DNA of 64,000 nt, taken from assembly GCA_016124315.1 (NCBI GenBank), contig WGNW01000088.1, positions 20,769 to 84,768 of the forward strand, in the 5' to 3' direction. Every line of letters begins with the position of its first letter. Position 1 is the stretch's first letter. The DNA comes from Alphaproteobacteria bacterium. Lineage in GTDB: Bacteria > Pseudomonadota > Alphaproteobacteria > SMXS01. The notes under the pieces were generated by a model that made no database searches, was not told the origin of the DNA, and worked only from the letters and a program-made list of their open reading frames with translations. A program made the translations under genes and the position numbers. Shown one piece after another: positions 32,572 through 42,143 of this stretch.

Positions 32572-33902
32572 GCCTCCCTGGGTGCGCCGGTGAGCAGTTC
32601 GAGCGCGATCGTCTGTTCGGACAGGTCTTGTTCGCTCTGGGCGATCTGGATCAACCGGTCCCGCAGCACCTGCTCGGCGTTCTGGGCAGCTTCAAGCGAC
32701 AGGTCGCCGCGCTTGGCCGCGCGCTGCGCCGCGTCGGCGTGCCGGCGGACCTCGGGCAGGTCCTGCATCGCCTCCTCGCGCTGCCGGAAGGCGACCCTGA
32801 TGCCCGCGACCGCCGCGCCGATGTCCGCGCGTGTCTGGAACAGCCGGGCGTCGTATTCGGCCTTGAGAGCCGCGCGGGTCGCCCGTTCGACGGCGATGCC
32901 GCCCCGGTTGCGGTTCCAGATCGGCAACGTGAAATCCACGGCCGGCCCCACCAGCAGGTTGCCGGCGGAGTCGCGGTTGGCATTCATGGTCAGGTTGAGC
33001 GTCGGAAACTGGTCGAGCACAGCCTTGTGAACGGCTGCTTCCTGCGCCGCATAACCGGCCCTGAGCGCCGCCAGGTCCGTGCGGCTGTCGCGCGCCAGCG
33101 CAAAGAGCGCTTCAGCCGAAGGTATCTCCGCGGGCACGGCTGGCGACGCCACCGCGAGGTCGGTACCGGGCGGCAGGCCGAGCAGCTTATCGAGATCCTC
33201 CCGTGCGGCGGCGAGATCCTTCTCGGCGGTGCGCAGCCTGTTCGCGGCGTCGAAGGCGGCGGTCCGCGCCGCCTGCAGGCGGTCTCCGCTCACGTCGCCG
33301 CGGCCGGCGGCGCGCTGGATGCGCGCCAGCAGCGAGTGCTCGACGTCCCGCGATTGCCGGTCGAGGGCGACGATCCGCTCCAGTTGGGCGACGCGCACCG
33401 CCCGGATGCGCGCCTGCCCGGCCGTCTGCCACTCCGCCCAGGCCAGGTCCAGCCGGACCTGACGGGCTTCGGCCTTCGCCTTCCGCCGCGCGACGCCCGC
33501 CGTGCGAAGGGCGTTCAAGTCGGCGGCCAGGGAACTGGCGAGATCGACGAGCGGATCAGGACCGGAGAGGACCTTGCTCGCACCGAGCGAAATCGTCGGG
33601 TCGGGCAACAGCCCGGCGGCGAACACCTGGGCGTCCGATACGCCCGCGCGTACCCGTTGCGCCTTGAGATCGGGATTGTTCACGACGGCGATGACGGCCA
33701 CCGCCTCGCCGGTGAGAGGGGCGGCGAGATCGACCGTGACGGGCTTCAGCCAGGGCCGATCGATCCGGTCGGCCCTGGCCTGGAGGACCTTGGCGACCGG
33801 CGGCGCCAGCACCTCCGGCGCGCTGTCCAGGGGCTGCGCGCGGTAGGTCGCGCAGGCCGACAGGAGGAGCAGCGCCGACGCGCCGGCCCAAAGCCGCCTC
33901 AT
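32559..33902 (-). CDS. outer-membrane efflux lipoprotein (TolC/OprM-like)
   Basis: 447 residues. A signal peptide with lipobox LLSAC, then long amphipathic helices rich in Ala/Arg/Leu, repeated twice, as in the OEP family (ALRAGYAAQEAAVHKAVLDQFPTLNL, DFTLPIWNRNRGGIAVERA). It provides the outer-membrane exit duct of the RND pump. It overlaps the sensor kinase gene by 4 nt and is first among the three pump genes. Confidence 0.92.
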   Translation of the reverse strand: MRRLWAGASALLLLSACATYRAQPLDSAPEVLAPPVAKVLQARADRIDRPWLKPVTVDLAAPLTGEAVAVIAVVNNPDLKAQRVRAGVSDAQVFAAGLLPDPTISLGASKVLSGPDPLVDLASSLAADLNALRTAGVARRKAKAEARQVRLDLAWAEWQTAGQARIRAVRVAQLERIVALDRQSRDVEHSLLARIQRAAGRGDVSGDRLQAARTAAFDAANRLRTAEKDLAAAREDLDKLLGLPPGTDLAVASPAVPAEIPSAEALFALARDSRTDLAALRAGYAAQEAAVHKAVLDQFPTLNLTMNANRDSAGNLLVGPAVDFTLPIWNRNRGGIAVERATRAALKAEYDARLFQTRADIGAAVAGIRVAFRQREEAMQDLPEVRRHADAAQRAAKRGDLSLEAAQNAEQVLRDRLIQIAQSEQDLSEQTIALELLTGAPREAWPK

Positions 33903-35245
33903 GGCGCGACCTCCGGAAACACGATGGCGACGTCGAGGCCCGGCTCGTTGTCGGCAAGGCGCAACGTCGCCCCGTGGGCATGGGCGACGGCCGCCACCAG
34001 GCTGAGGCCGAGGCCGTGGCCGGGGCTCGACCGGGACGATTCGAGGCGGACGAAGCGTTCCAGCACCCGCTGGCGCGCGTCCGCCGGGATGCCGGGGCCG
34101 CGATCGGCCACATACGCCATGACCCGGCCGTCGAGCCGCCGGACGCCGAGGAGGATCGGCGTGCCCTCCGGCGTATGGCGAAGGGCATTCTCGATGAGGT
34201 TGATCAGCGCCTGCGCGATCAGTTCCCGGTCACCGACGACGAGATGGCCAGGGCCTACGGAAACCTCGAACGGCCGGCCCGCGTCCTCGGCCAGGGGGCG
34301 GTGGGATTCCCACAGGTCCTCGACCAGGGCACCCAGGTCGACGGGCCCGAAATGCCCCCTGAGACTGCCTTCCTCCAGCTCGGAAATCCGGAGGATCGCG
34401 TCGAACAGGCGCAGGACCTCGTCGGCGCGTTCCACCGCGTCCTCGATCATGCCCGGCATCGCCTCGCCTTCCGCGCGCGCCTGCATCGCCTCGAGATGGT
34501 GGCGCAGCTTCATCAGCGGAGTGCGCAGATCGTGGGCGAGATCACTGGTGACCTGTCGAAGATTGCCGACAAGCCCGCTGATGCGGTCGAGCATCGCGTT
34601 CAGCGAGGCGGCCACCCGGTCAAACTCGTCGCCTCGCGGCCCGATCGCCACCCGCTCCGTCAGATTGCCGTCCGCAATCGCGCCGGCGGTTGCCTCGATC
34701 CGTCTCAACCGGCGGCGGAGATAGGCCCCCAGCACCACCGCCCCGGCCAGGGTGACCAGCAGCAGCGCGACGAACGCCACCCCGAAAATAGCCAGAATCG
34801 TCGCGTCGATCTGCTCGATCGGTTCCAGATCGGCGGCGACGACCATACGGTAGCCGTCCGGCAGCAACACCGTCTTCGCGCGGGCGGGGTCGGGCCCCTC
34901 CACCGGATCGACGAAGGAGATCTGGTGCCAGCCAAGCGGCGGCATCGGCGTATCCAGGGCACCTGCCACCTTGTTTCCCTGCGGATCGAACACGGCGTAG
35001 GCTACGGCATGCGGTCCGTGGGCCTCGCGCTCGCGGACCGCCCTCACGACTCCCGCGACACCCTCGTCGTGGAGTTCGGCCACGATGCCGACGCTCGCCT
35101 GCTCGATGCTGGCATCCAGCTGGCGGGCGAAGGCGACGTGCGCGGCGTAGTAGACGGCGGTCCCCGTCACCAGCGTCGCCAGCGCGAAGGCCAGGGACGA
35201 CGCGAACGCAATCCGGTAGGCGGCGCTCTCCAGCACAACCTTCAT
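33899..35245 (-). CDS. sensor histidine kinase of the efflux operon
   Basis: 448 residues. Two membrane helices (about residues 12-34 and 150-175) flank a periplasmic sensor of about 115 residues. A HAMP domain follows, then the H-box DLAHDLRTPLMKLRHH, and an HATPase with N-box LINLIENALRHTPEG, G1 YVADRGPGIP and G2 GHGLGLSLV. It phosphorylates the response regulator encoded upstream. Overlap of ATGA with the regulator gene. The link with the RND pump and PepSY protein resembles metal or envelope-stress systems, but the signal is unknown. Confidence 0.94.
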   Translation of the reverse strand: MKVVLESAAYRIAFASSLAFALATLVTGTAVYYAAHVAFARQLDASIEQASVGIVAELHDEGVAGVVRAVREREAHGPHAVAYAVFDPQGNKVAGALDTPMPPLGWHQISFVDPVEGPDPARAKTVLLPDGYRMVVAADLEPIEQIDATILAIFGVAFVALLLVTLAGAVVLGAYLRRRLRRIEATAGAIADGNLTERVAIGPRGDEFDRVAASLNAMLDRISGLVGNLRQVTSDLAHDLRTPLMKLRHHLEAMQARAEGEAMPGMIEDAVERADEVLRLFDAILRISELEEGSLRGHFGPVDLGALVEDLWESHRPLAEDAGRPFEVSVGPGHLVVGDRELIAQALINLIENALRHTPEGTPILLGVRRLDGRVMAYVADRGPGIPADARQRVLERFVRLESSRSSPGHGLGLSLVAAVAHAHGATLRLADNEPGLDVAIVFPEVAP

Positions 35246-35916
35246 GTCTTGCGAATACGGTAGCCGACGCCCCGCACGGTCTCGATGGGGTCCTCGAGCC
35301 CGCCTTCGTTAAGCTTGGAGCGCAGGCGGCTGATGTGAGTCTCGACGATCTTGGTCTGCGGATCGAAGTGGAAATCCCAGACCCGCTCCAGAAGCATGGT
35401 GCGGGTGACGAATTCCCCGGCGTGGCGCATCAGTTCCTCGAGCAGCCTGAACTCCTTAGGCTGCAGGGTGATCGGCCGGCCGTCGCGGCGAACCTCGCGG
35501 GAGAGCAGATCCATCTCGATGGGGCCCGCGGCGAACCGGGTTTCCGCCTCCCGAGGCGCCGTCCGGCGGCTGACCGCCCGGACCCGGGCGGCGAGCTCGC
35601 TGAACGCAAACGGCTTGACGAGATAATCGTCGGCGCCCGTGTCCAGACCGGCCACCCGGTCCTCGATGCGCCCCAGCGCCGTGAGCATGAGCGCCGGCGT
35701 CGTCACGTCCGCGGCCCGCAGCCGCTTCAGAACCGTGAGCCCGTCGAAGCCGGGCAGCATGCGGTCGAGAACGATGAGATCGAAGGTCTCGGTGAGGCCC
35801 AGGTGCAGGGCGTCCTCGCCCGTGGCGGCCACCACGACGTTGTGGCCGATCTCGCCCAGCCCGCGCTGGACGAAACCGGCCGTCTCCTCATCGTCCTCGG
35901 CGACCAGAATGCGCAT
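35242..35916 (-). CDS. OmpR-family response regulator
   Basis: 224 residues. The receiver domain has the acidic pair EDD near residues 7-9, phospho-acceptor Asp51 in LIVLDRMLP, the T/S and K positions (LMLTALG, YLVKPFAFSEL), and a C-terminal winged helix (TMLLERVWDFHFDPQTKIVETHISRLR). It likely activates the pump genes downstream on the same strand. The stop overlaps the kinase start. The PepSY gene lies 11 nt upstream. Confidence 0.95.
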   Translation of the reverse strand: MRILVAEDDEETAGFVQRGLGEIGHNVVVAATGEDALHLGLTETFDLIVLDRMLPGFDGLTVLKRLRAADVTTPALMLTALGRIEDRVAGLDTGADDYLVKPFAFSELAARVRAVSRRTAPREAETRFAAGPIEMDLLSREVRRDGRPITLQPKEFRLLEELMRHAGEFVTRTMLLERVWDFHFDPQTKIVETHISRLRSKLNEGGLEDPIETVRGVGYRIRKT

Positions 35917-35927
35917 GCGGGTTCCGA

Positions 35928-36236
35928 TCAGTCCTTGTCGTTGGTCCCTTCGTCGCTGTTCTCGACGACCTTGCCGGTGAGCGCATCGACGCCGACTTCA
36001 TGGATACGGTCGCCCTGGCGGATGTCGAAGGAATACCGCCAGCCGCCGTCCTCCTTCTCGAAATCGGATTCGACCACGGTGCCCGGCGCGACCTGAAGGG
36101 CGATCGCCCTGGCGTTCGCCTCGCCGATCCGCTTGGCGGCGGGCGGCGCGGAATCAGGCGTGGCCTGAGCGGACAGGGGGATCGCCAGGGCGATCGCCGC
36201 GATGGTCAGAAGTCTGGATATGTCCTTCACTGTCAT
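35928..36236 (-). CDS. exported PepSY-domain protein
   Basis: 102 residues from ATG 36236. A signal peptide (about residues 1-25, ending SAQA) is followed by a PepSY domain: IGEANARAIALQVAPGTVVESDFEKEDGGWRYSFDI and HEVGVDALTGKVVE. PepSY proteins are often paired with two-component systems and efflux genes, where they act as periplasmic inhibitors or ligand binders. It is the first gene of this two-component/pump operon, 11 nt before the regulator. The 148-nt gap upstream (36237-36384) is the likely promoter region. Confidence 0.9.
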   Translation of the reverse strand: MTVKDISRLLTIAAIALAIPLSAQATPDSAPPAAKRIGEANARAIALQVAPGTVVESDFEKEDGGWRYSFDIRQGDRIHEVGVDALTGKVVENSDEGTNDKD

Positions 36237-36384
36237 TCTCCAACTCTTAATCGACGTTGACCGTGACGAACCATAGCTCTCCCCAGATTGGTTGAGGCTC
36301 GCACCAGGTATACAATTTCGCAACTTTCGACCGCCTGCCGCGAGGGCTGGTCGTCGCGGCCTCAGGGCTCGTCGCCCGTCGGCC

Positions 36385-38844
36385 TCAGAACCGGTAGCCG
36401 ACGTACAGGCCGATCTTGCGGGGCTCGACCGGCGTTCTCTGATCCTGGAACGGAAGGCTGAAGGGGTTGCCGAAGCTGAAGGTGTTGCCCTTGGCGTTCC
36501 ACAAATTGTCGATCTGGATGCCGAAGTCGATCGGCCCGCGGGCGACACCGAGCCGCAGATTGCCGACATGGTAGCCACCCATCAGGAGCGCCTTGTTGGT
36601 CTCGCTGAAAACGAGGCTCGAGCGGCCGACATAGGCGTAGTCGAAGCTCACGGTCGCCGTGAAGTCCCCCGGGAGGCTGAACGCGTAGTCCACCCCGAGG
36701 CCGGCGGTCAGGTCGGCCACCCCGGGCAAGCCTGCGCCCTTCTGGCTGCCGAGCACCGGGTTGGGAATGGTGATGTCGGGCGAGTTCACCAGCAGGTTCG
36801 CCCGGATCTGCAGGGCGTCGACGGGATGGAACTCCAGTTCGACCTCGACGCCCCAGTTGCGGCCGTCGCCGGCGTTGACGATGTAGCCCAGTCCGTTGGG
36901 CAGGAGCTGATCCGACTGGATGTCCCGCCACACGACGTAGAAGACGGCGGCGTTGAGGCGAAGCCGCTGGTCCAGCCACTGGCTCTTGAGCCCGAACTCA
37001 TAGTTCCACAGCTCGTCGCTCAGGAAGGTGTCGACCTTGGCCTGCCCCTCCTCCCGATCGACGAATAGCGCGCTCGTCGGCGTGTTGATATTGACGCCGC
37101 CGCTGCGAAAGCCCTCCTCAACCCGCGCATAGAGCAGCAGATCGTCGCTCGGGCTGTAGGAGACCGCCACCTTCGGGACGACCCCGTTATGCCGACTCTT
37201 GCCGCCGACGGCCTGGGTCTCCCCGACGGAGACGCCGGAGGCATTGGACGACGCCGCCAATCGATTGTGGAAGGCCCGTCCCCCCAGCGTCAGCGACCAG
37301 GAATCCGCAAAGTACCACTCGATCTCGCCGAAGGCGGCGACTTCGACGGCCGTCTCACGCAGCAGTTCCTGGTAGACCACGTCGGAGGGGAAGCCCTGGC
37401 CGCCGAAGACCGCCCCGGCGCCGGGCACCGTGAGCTCGGTGGACCGATGCTCGCGGAAATGCTGGAAGAATCCTCCAAGCAACCAGCGAAGGCGGCCGTT
37501 CCCCGCGGAGACCAGCCGGCTCTCGTGGCTGAATTGCTGCAGATTGCGGTTGGTGACGAAGGGGCTCGGTATACCTTCGAGTGGTACGAACTTGCCGATC
37601 CCGAGGGTCGCGTCGAGCGTGGCATTCACCCCGCGGTCGATCACCGACGTCGCCGACGTCAGCTTGGCCCAGTCGAGGTCCTTGCGGACTGTCACCGTGC
37701 CGATCCGGATATGGTCGGCATAGGGCTGTGGCAGGTAGTTGTCCTGCCGGAACGGCCCCAGGGCTGCCTCGTAATACTGGGTATCGTCCTGGTCGGTGTC
37801 CTGAATGGTGCCGGAAAGGTCGATCGTCAGGGTATCCGAGGGCTCCCACCGGAGCGCCGCGCGGGCGCCCCACACGCGCGCAGCGTTCACCCGCCGGAGA
37901 TTGAGCCTGGCGTTGTCGACATATCCGCCGCTCTCATCCAGATACGCGACCAGACGAAGCCCCAGGCGCTGCTCGACCAGCGGGACGTTGAACACGGCCC
38001 GGCCGAAGCCGCCCGGCCCGTCGCCGTCCAATACGGAGCCCCCAAGGGCGACATTCCCCGAGAACCTGTCCAGGTCGGGCTTGTTGGTGACCATGCGGTA
38101 GACGCCCGCGATGGCGCCCGATCCGTAGAGCGCCCCCTGCGGTCCGCGCAGCACTTCGACCTGGGCCATGTCGATCAGGCGAAGGTCGGGATTCTGGCTG
38201 GTGAAGCTCACCGGCGTGTCGTCGAGATAAATCCCGATCGTCGACTGGGTGCGGCCGGTGAACGACCCATCGGACAGGCCGCGGACGAACAGCTTGTTGC
38301 GCCCCGGCCCCATATTGGTCGACGACAGCCCGGCCACGTAGTCGGCGACGCGTCGGCTGGTGGTGATGTCCGCGTCCGCGAGCACCATCTGCGGAACCAC
38401 GCCCGCGCTCGTGGCGAGGGTCTGGAGGTCTTCCGCGCGCTTGGTGGCGGTCACGGTGATCTGGGCGAGCTGCGGCTTCGGCGCCGGCTTCGACGGCGCT
38501 TCGGGAACCGGCGCCTCCCGCGGGCTGATCCGCACGGCGCTCGTGCCCGCGAACTCGAAGGCGAGGCCGGTTCCTCGCAGCAGGTCCCGAAGCGCGGCCT
38601 GCGGCGACATTCGTCCCGACACGGCAGTGCTTTCCAGACCCTGCAGGCGCACGCCCGTGTAGTCCACCGAGAGGTTCGCCTGAATCGCGAACCGGATCAG
38701 CGCATGATCGAGGCTTTCCCTGGGAATGGAGAAGTCGCGCTCCTGCTGCTCCGCCATGGCGGGACGAAACGAGGTCGCGGCAAGCAGCACTGCCAGAAGG
38801 GCGCAGACGTAGCGGATCACGGAGGCGCCGTCCGATCGGCGCAC
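36385..38844 (-). CDS. TonB-dependent receptor with STN signalling domain (FecA type)
   Basis: 819 residues. After a signal peptide (ending near AMA), the secretin/TonB N-terminal (STN) domain occupies about residues 30-110 (FSIPRESLDHALIRFAIQANLSVDYTG ... ISP), the signature of transducer receptors. The TonB box ITVTATKRAE, plug and beta-barrel follow; the last residue is Phe (GYRF), as usual for outer-membrane barrels. It senses a ligand and signals through the FecR protein to the ECF sigma factor. It abuts fecR directly. GTG start at 38844. The substrate (siderophore, heme or other) cannot be told. Confidence 0.93.
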   Translation of the reverse strand: MRRSDGASVIRYVCALLAVLLAATSFRPAMAEQQERDFSIPRESLDHALIRFAIQANLSVDYTGVRLQGLESTAVSGRMSPQAALRDLLRGTGLAFEFAGTSAVRISPREAPVPEAPSKPAPKPQLAQITVTATKRAEDLQTLATSAGVVPQMVLADADITTSRRVADYVAGLSSTNMGPGRNKLFVRGLSDGSFTGRTQSTIGIYLDDTPVSFTSQNPDLRLIDMAQVEVLRGPQGALYGSGAIAGVYRMVTNKPDLDRFSGNVALGGSVLDGDGPGGFGRAVFNVPLVEQRLGLRLVAYLDESGGYVDNARLNLRRVNAARVWGARAALRWEPSDTLTIDLSGTIQDTDQDDTQYYEAALGPFRQDNYLPQPYADHIRIGTVTVRKDLDWAKLTSATSVIDRGVNATLDATLGIGKFVPLEGIPSPFVTNRNLQQFSHESRLVSAGNGRLRWLLGGFFQHFREHRSTELTVPGAGAVFGGQGFPSDVVYQELLRETAVEVAAFGEIEWYFADSWSLTLGGRAFHNRLAASSNASGVSVGETQAVGGKSRHNGVVPKVAVSYSPSDDLLLYARVEEGFRSGGVNINTPTSALFVDREEGQAKVDTFLSDELWNYEFGLKSQWLDQRLRLNAAVFYVVWRDIQSDQLLPNGLGYIVNAGDGRNWGVEVELEFHPVDALQIRANLLVNSPDITIPNPVLGSQKGAGLPGVADLTAGLGVDYAFSLPGDFTATVSFDYAYVGRSSLVFSETNKALLMGGYHVGNLRLGVARGPIDFGIQIDNLWNAKGNTFSFGNPFSLPFQDQRTPVEPRKIGLYVGYRF

Positions 38845-39891
38845 TTAGCGGGGAGCTCGCGCGCCCTTGTCGGCGAAGAGGAGGATGGCCGTACCCCTAT
38901 CGTCATATTTGAGCCGGAGGAGTGCGGCCAGGTCACTAACGGTCGCATGCACGTCGCCCACCTTCAGCACGCCCGTGAACGGCAACGCCGCCGTCCTCTT
39001 GTCGGCAATGCTGATCTTTACCCCCGCATAATAGCGGTTGAGGCGGTCGACGACACGTCCGAGGGACGCGTGATCGAATACCAACTGGCCGTGCCTCCAG
39101 CTGCCGACCATTTCGGGATCCACCGTATCCCTGACTGGACCGCCCTCATCGGCGCCATAGGTCGCCTCTTCCCCCTTGGCCAAAATCAGATTGGCCTCGC
39201 CGGCTCGGGTCGACCGGACGGCAACCTTGCCTCGGGCGACCGCTACGCTGAACTCGGATCCGATGCGCGACACCTCGAACTTCGTGCCGAGAACCGTCAC
39301 CTGCCGCCCGCCGCCGGCGACCGCGAAGGGGCGGGCCGGATCGTGCTGCACGTCGAACAGCGCCGAGCCATGCTTGAGGTGGACCTGCCGGCGGTCGTCG
39401 GAATACCGGACCGTCAGGTCCGTCGCGGCGTCCAGGGTGACGGTGGAGCCATCGGCCAGCTGAACCTCGCGGAACTGGCCCCGGGCCGTCTCGTATTCGA
39501 CGGAGGGCGTCGCGATCAGGCCACGCAGTTGGGGAACGACCGCCAACGCGACCGCCACGGCCACGACGCCCGCGGCGGCCGGCACCAACCATCCGGGCCG
39601 TCCCGTCCCGCGGGCAGCACGCACCACCCGTGCCAGCCAGGAGGCGGACGGCGCCTCCCGGCGGAAATCGCTCGCGAAGCGCTGCCGGACCAGGTCGGAC
39701 GCATCGTCGAGCTCCGCATCGAGACGCTCGAACCGATCGTAGGCAAGCAGGTGGGACACATCCTCGGCAAGCCATTCCGCGTGGGCGGCGAAGTCTTCGT
39801 CCGTGGCATGGCCGGAGGTGAGCCGGCGAAACCACGAAGCGGCCTCGTCCAGCGTCCTGTCTTCCCTCACCATGTCCGGAGTCTTGGTCAT
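38845..39891 (-). CDS. FecR-family anti-sigma factor/regulator
   Basis: 348 residues. The N-terminal DUF4880-type segment (EAASWFRRLTSGHATDEDFAAHAEWLAED..H..AYDRFERL) binds sigma factor. One membrane helix lies at about 97-117, followed by the periplasmic FecR domain (YETARGQFREVQLADGSTVTLDAATDLTVRYSDDRRQVHL). The C-terminal part (LVFDHASLGRVVDRLNRYY) has the STN-interacting form. It transmits the receptor signal to the sigma factor encoded 76 nt upstream. Starts with ATG at 39891. Confidence 0.94.
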   Translation of the reverse strand: MTKTPDMVREDRTLDEAASWFRRLTSGHATDEDFAAHAEWLAEDVSHLLAYDRFERLDAELDDASDLVRQRFASDFRREAPSASWLARVVRAARGTGRPGWLVPAAAGVVAVAVALAVVPQLRGLIATPSVEYETARGQFREVQLADGSTVTLDAATDLTVRYSDDRRQVHLKHGSALFDVQHDPARPFAVAGGGRQVTVLGTKFEVSRIGSEFSVAVARGKVAVRSTRAGEANLILAKGEEATYGADEGGPVRDTVDPEMVGSWRHGQLVFDHASLGRVVDRLNRYYAGVKISIADKRTAALPFTGVLKVGDVHATVSDLAALLRLKYDDRGTAILLFADKGARAPR

Positions 39892-39967
39892 TGCCAGTTC
39901 AATCGTCCTTCATGTCCCTAGACGGACACACCGCCCTCTTCCCTCCGTATCAATCGACACGCTCGCG

Positions 39968-40501
39968 TCATTCCTTGTCCATTCCCGCGAGCAGGTGTTT
40001 CAGAGCCTTCATAATATGCTTCTCGACGGTGCTCTGGGCCAATCCCATCCGGTCCGCGACCTCGCGGTGGGTCAGGTTGTCGAATTTGTGCAGAATGAAC
40101 GCCTGCCGGACCTTGGGCGACAGACTCTCCAGGAGCTTGAGCAGGCGCTGCAGGCGTTGCCGGTGATGCAGCGACTGCAGCTGGCTCGGCGCCACCTCGC
40201 CCATCGCTCCACCTGCGGATTCCGACCGGTACCGGTGGTCGCTCCAGTGCCGCTCCCGGTTGGCGCGGCTGCGGTTCTGGCGCAGGCGGTCGATGGCGAG
40301 ATTGGTCGCGATCCTGACCAGCAGAGCGTGGGCATGCTCGACCCGCTCGGACCGTTCAACCTTGCGGAACTGGATGAACGTGTCCTGCAGCACCTCCTCC
40401 GCGTCCGAAGCAGAGTGGAGGCGCCGCGTCAGATACCGAAGCAACGGACCGCTTTCCGCCCTGTAGAGCACCTCGAATTCAGCTTCGTCGGCCGATGTCA
40501 T
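39968..40501 (-). CDS. ECF sigma factor (FecI type)
   Basis: 177 residues from ATG 40501. Region 2 (FEVLYRAESGPLLRYLTRRLHSASDAEEVLQDTFIQFRKV) and region 4 (LSPKVRQAFILHKFDNLTHREVADRMGLAQSTVEKHIMKALKHL) are both present. The FecI-like region 4 and the fecR-receptor neighbours define a cell-surface signalling set. The start is uncertain: ATG at 40543 or GTG/TTG codons upstream would add up to 30 residues. Confidence 0.92.
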   Translation of the reverse strand: MTSADEAEFEVLYRAESGPLLRYLTRRLHSASDAEEVLQDTFIQFRKVERSERVEHAHALLVRIATNLAIDRLRQNRSRANRERHWSDHRYRSESAGGAMGEVAPSQLQSLHHRQRLQRLLKLLESLSPKVRQAFILHKFDNLTHREVADRMGLAQSTVEKHIMKALKHLLAGMDKE

Positions 40502-40768
40502 GCCTTCAGCGGTCTGTTCCGGACGTGTCCGCGGCCAATCCATACGGCGATCTCGGGCCTGTGGACCAAAAGCGATTGGACGCCGAAACACCAGGGTTTC
40601 AGCGGCTGGTAGCGACGGGTGTCATAGCCCTGGGTCACAGGCGGGTCAATTAGTTTGCCCCGCATATGGAGGGAACCGCGGCAAGTCTCCGTCTTGGGGC
40701 ATGTCAGACAGCGCTGCCCGCCCGCCGGAGCCGCTCATCGTAGTTCACTGCACACAGCCCGAGGATCA

Positions 40769-42064
40769 ATGCTTCTCAACGATGCGGACACCTGTACCGG
40801 GTCGCTCGGCTCCTGCCCGACCCAAGACGTTTCCCCGCCGGCGGCGCTGCCCCATCTTCGGGATCTGCGGCTCGCTCTGTTTTCCGGCAACTACAACTGC
40901 GTTACCGACGGCGCCAACCAGGCGCTGAATCGCCTCGTCGCATTCCTGGAGGCCCACGGCGCCGCCGTCCGCGTGTACTCGCCGACCGTCGAAAATCCCG
41001 CCTTCGACCCTGCCGGCACATTGGTCTCGCTGCCATCCGTGCCGGTGCCGAAGCGTCCCGAGTACCGCATCGCCCTGTCGCTGCCCAAGAGCGTGCAGCG
41101 GGACCTGGACGGGTTCCGACCCAACGTCGTGCACATCTCCGCGCCGGACGTCGCCGGCTATCTGGCGGTGCGGTACGCCCGAGCGCGCGGCATCACCGCC
41201 GTTGCTTCGGTGCACACCCGGTTCGATACCTATCTGGGGTATTACAGACTGGGCGCGCTGGAAGGCCTCGCCAGGGCGTACCTGCGGCACCTCTATTCGC
41301 GGTGCAGCCAGGTCTACGCGCCGTCCCCCTGCATGATCGACACGCTGCGAGCCGATCGCATCGAGTCGGACATCCGCCTCTGGAGCCGCGGCGTCGACCG
41401 CGAACGGTTCTCGCCCCGCCACCGCGACCCGGCGTGGCGGCAGGCCAACGGTTGGCGCCCGGAGGACGTCGTCATTCTCTTCGTCGGCCGGCTGGTGCTT
41501 GAAAAGGGCCTCGACACCTTCGCGCGCGCCGTCGAGCAGGTACGCCATGAAGGCTCGCGACCGAAGGTCCTCGTCGTCGGCGACGGACCGGCCGCCGGCT
41601 GGTTTCACAACCGGTTGCCCGAGGCGGTGTTCACCGGGCACCTGTCCGGCGCGTCCCTGTCCCGCGCCTACGCGTCCTCCGACATCTTCTTCAATCCCAG
41701 CCGGACCGAGACCTTTGGCAACGTCACACTGGAAGCCATGGCGAGCGGTCTGCCCACCGTCTGCGCCCAGTCCACGGGCAGCACCTTCCTGGTCCGCCAG
41801 GGGGTGACGGGCTTCCTCGTCGATCCTCGGGCGAGCGAAGACTACGCCCACTGGCTCGCCCGGCTCGTCAGCGATCCCGAGTTGCGACGCCGGACCGGTC
41901 GCGGAGGACTTCGCGCCAGCGGCGCCTTCGAGTGGAACGAGGTCATGCTGCCCCTCGCCCGGGGATACCGCGCCGCCCTGGACGCGCAGCACCGCCACAG
42001 GGCCCCGGCGGCGGAGATATCCACCCACCGAATGCAGCCTTCCGGCGTGGGGTCGGCGCGATAG
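40769..42064 (+). CDS. GT4-family glycosyltransferase
   Basis: 431 residues from ATG 40769, behind GAGGA. It has a GT-B fold: an N-terminal G.N....G...L.R.....H motif (LFSGNYNCVTDGANQALNRLV), VHISAPDVAG and HTRFDTYLGYY acceptor-side segments, and the donor-side FVGRLVLEKGLDTF and ETFGNVTLEAMASGLP (E-x7-E retaining motif). Resembles enzymes adding sugars to membrane lipids (MgtA/PimB-like); the sugar and acceptor cannot be told. It is followed 79 nt later by a second glycosyltransferase. Confidence 0.9.
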   Translation: MLLNDADTCTGSLGSCPTQDVSPPAALPHLRDLRLALFSGNYNCVTDGANQALNRLVAFLEAHGAAVRVYSPTVENPAFDPAGTLVSLPSVPVPKRPEYRIALSLPKSVQRDLDGFRPNVVHISAPDVAGYLAVRYARARGITAVASVHTRFDTYLGYYRLGALEGLARAYLRHLYSRCSQVYAPSPCMIDTLRADRIESDIRLWSRGVDRERFSPRHRDPAWRQANGWRPEDVVILFVGRLVLEKGLDTFARAVEQVRHEGSRPKVLVVGDGPAAGWFHNRLPEAVFTGHLSGASLSRAYASSDIFFNPSRTETFGNVTLEAMASGLPTVCAQSTGSTFLVRQGVTGFLVDPRASEDYAHWLARLVSDPELRRRTGRGGLRASGAFEWNEVMLPLARGYRAALDAQHRHRAPAAEISTHRMQPSGVGSAR

Positions 42065-42143
42065 CCACACCCTCTCCTCCCGAGCACGGGCCGCTCGCCA
42101 TCGAGCCGGCCATCCAACCCCTTTGGCCAACGGATTTCGCGAG

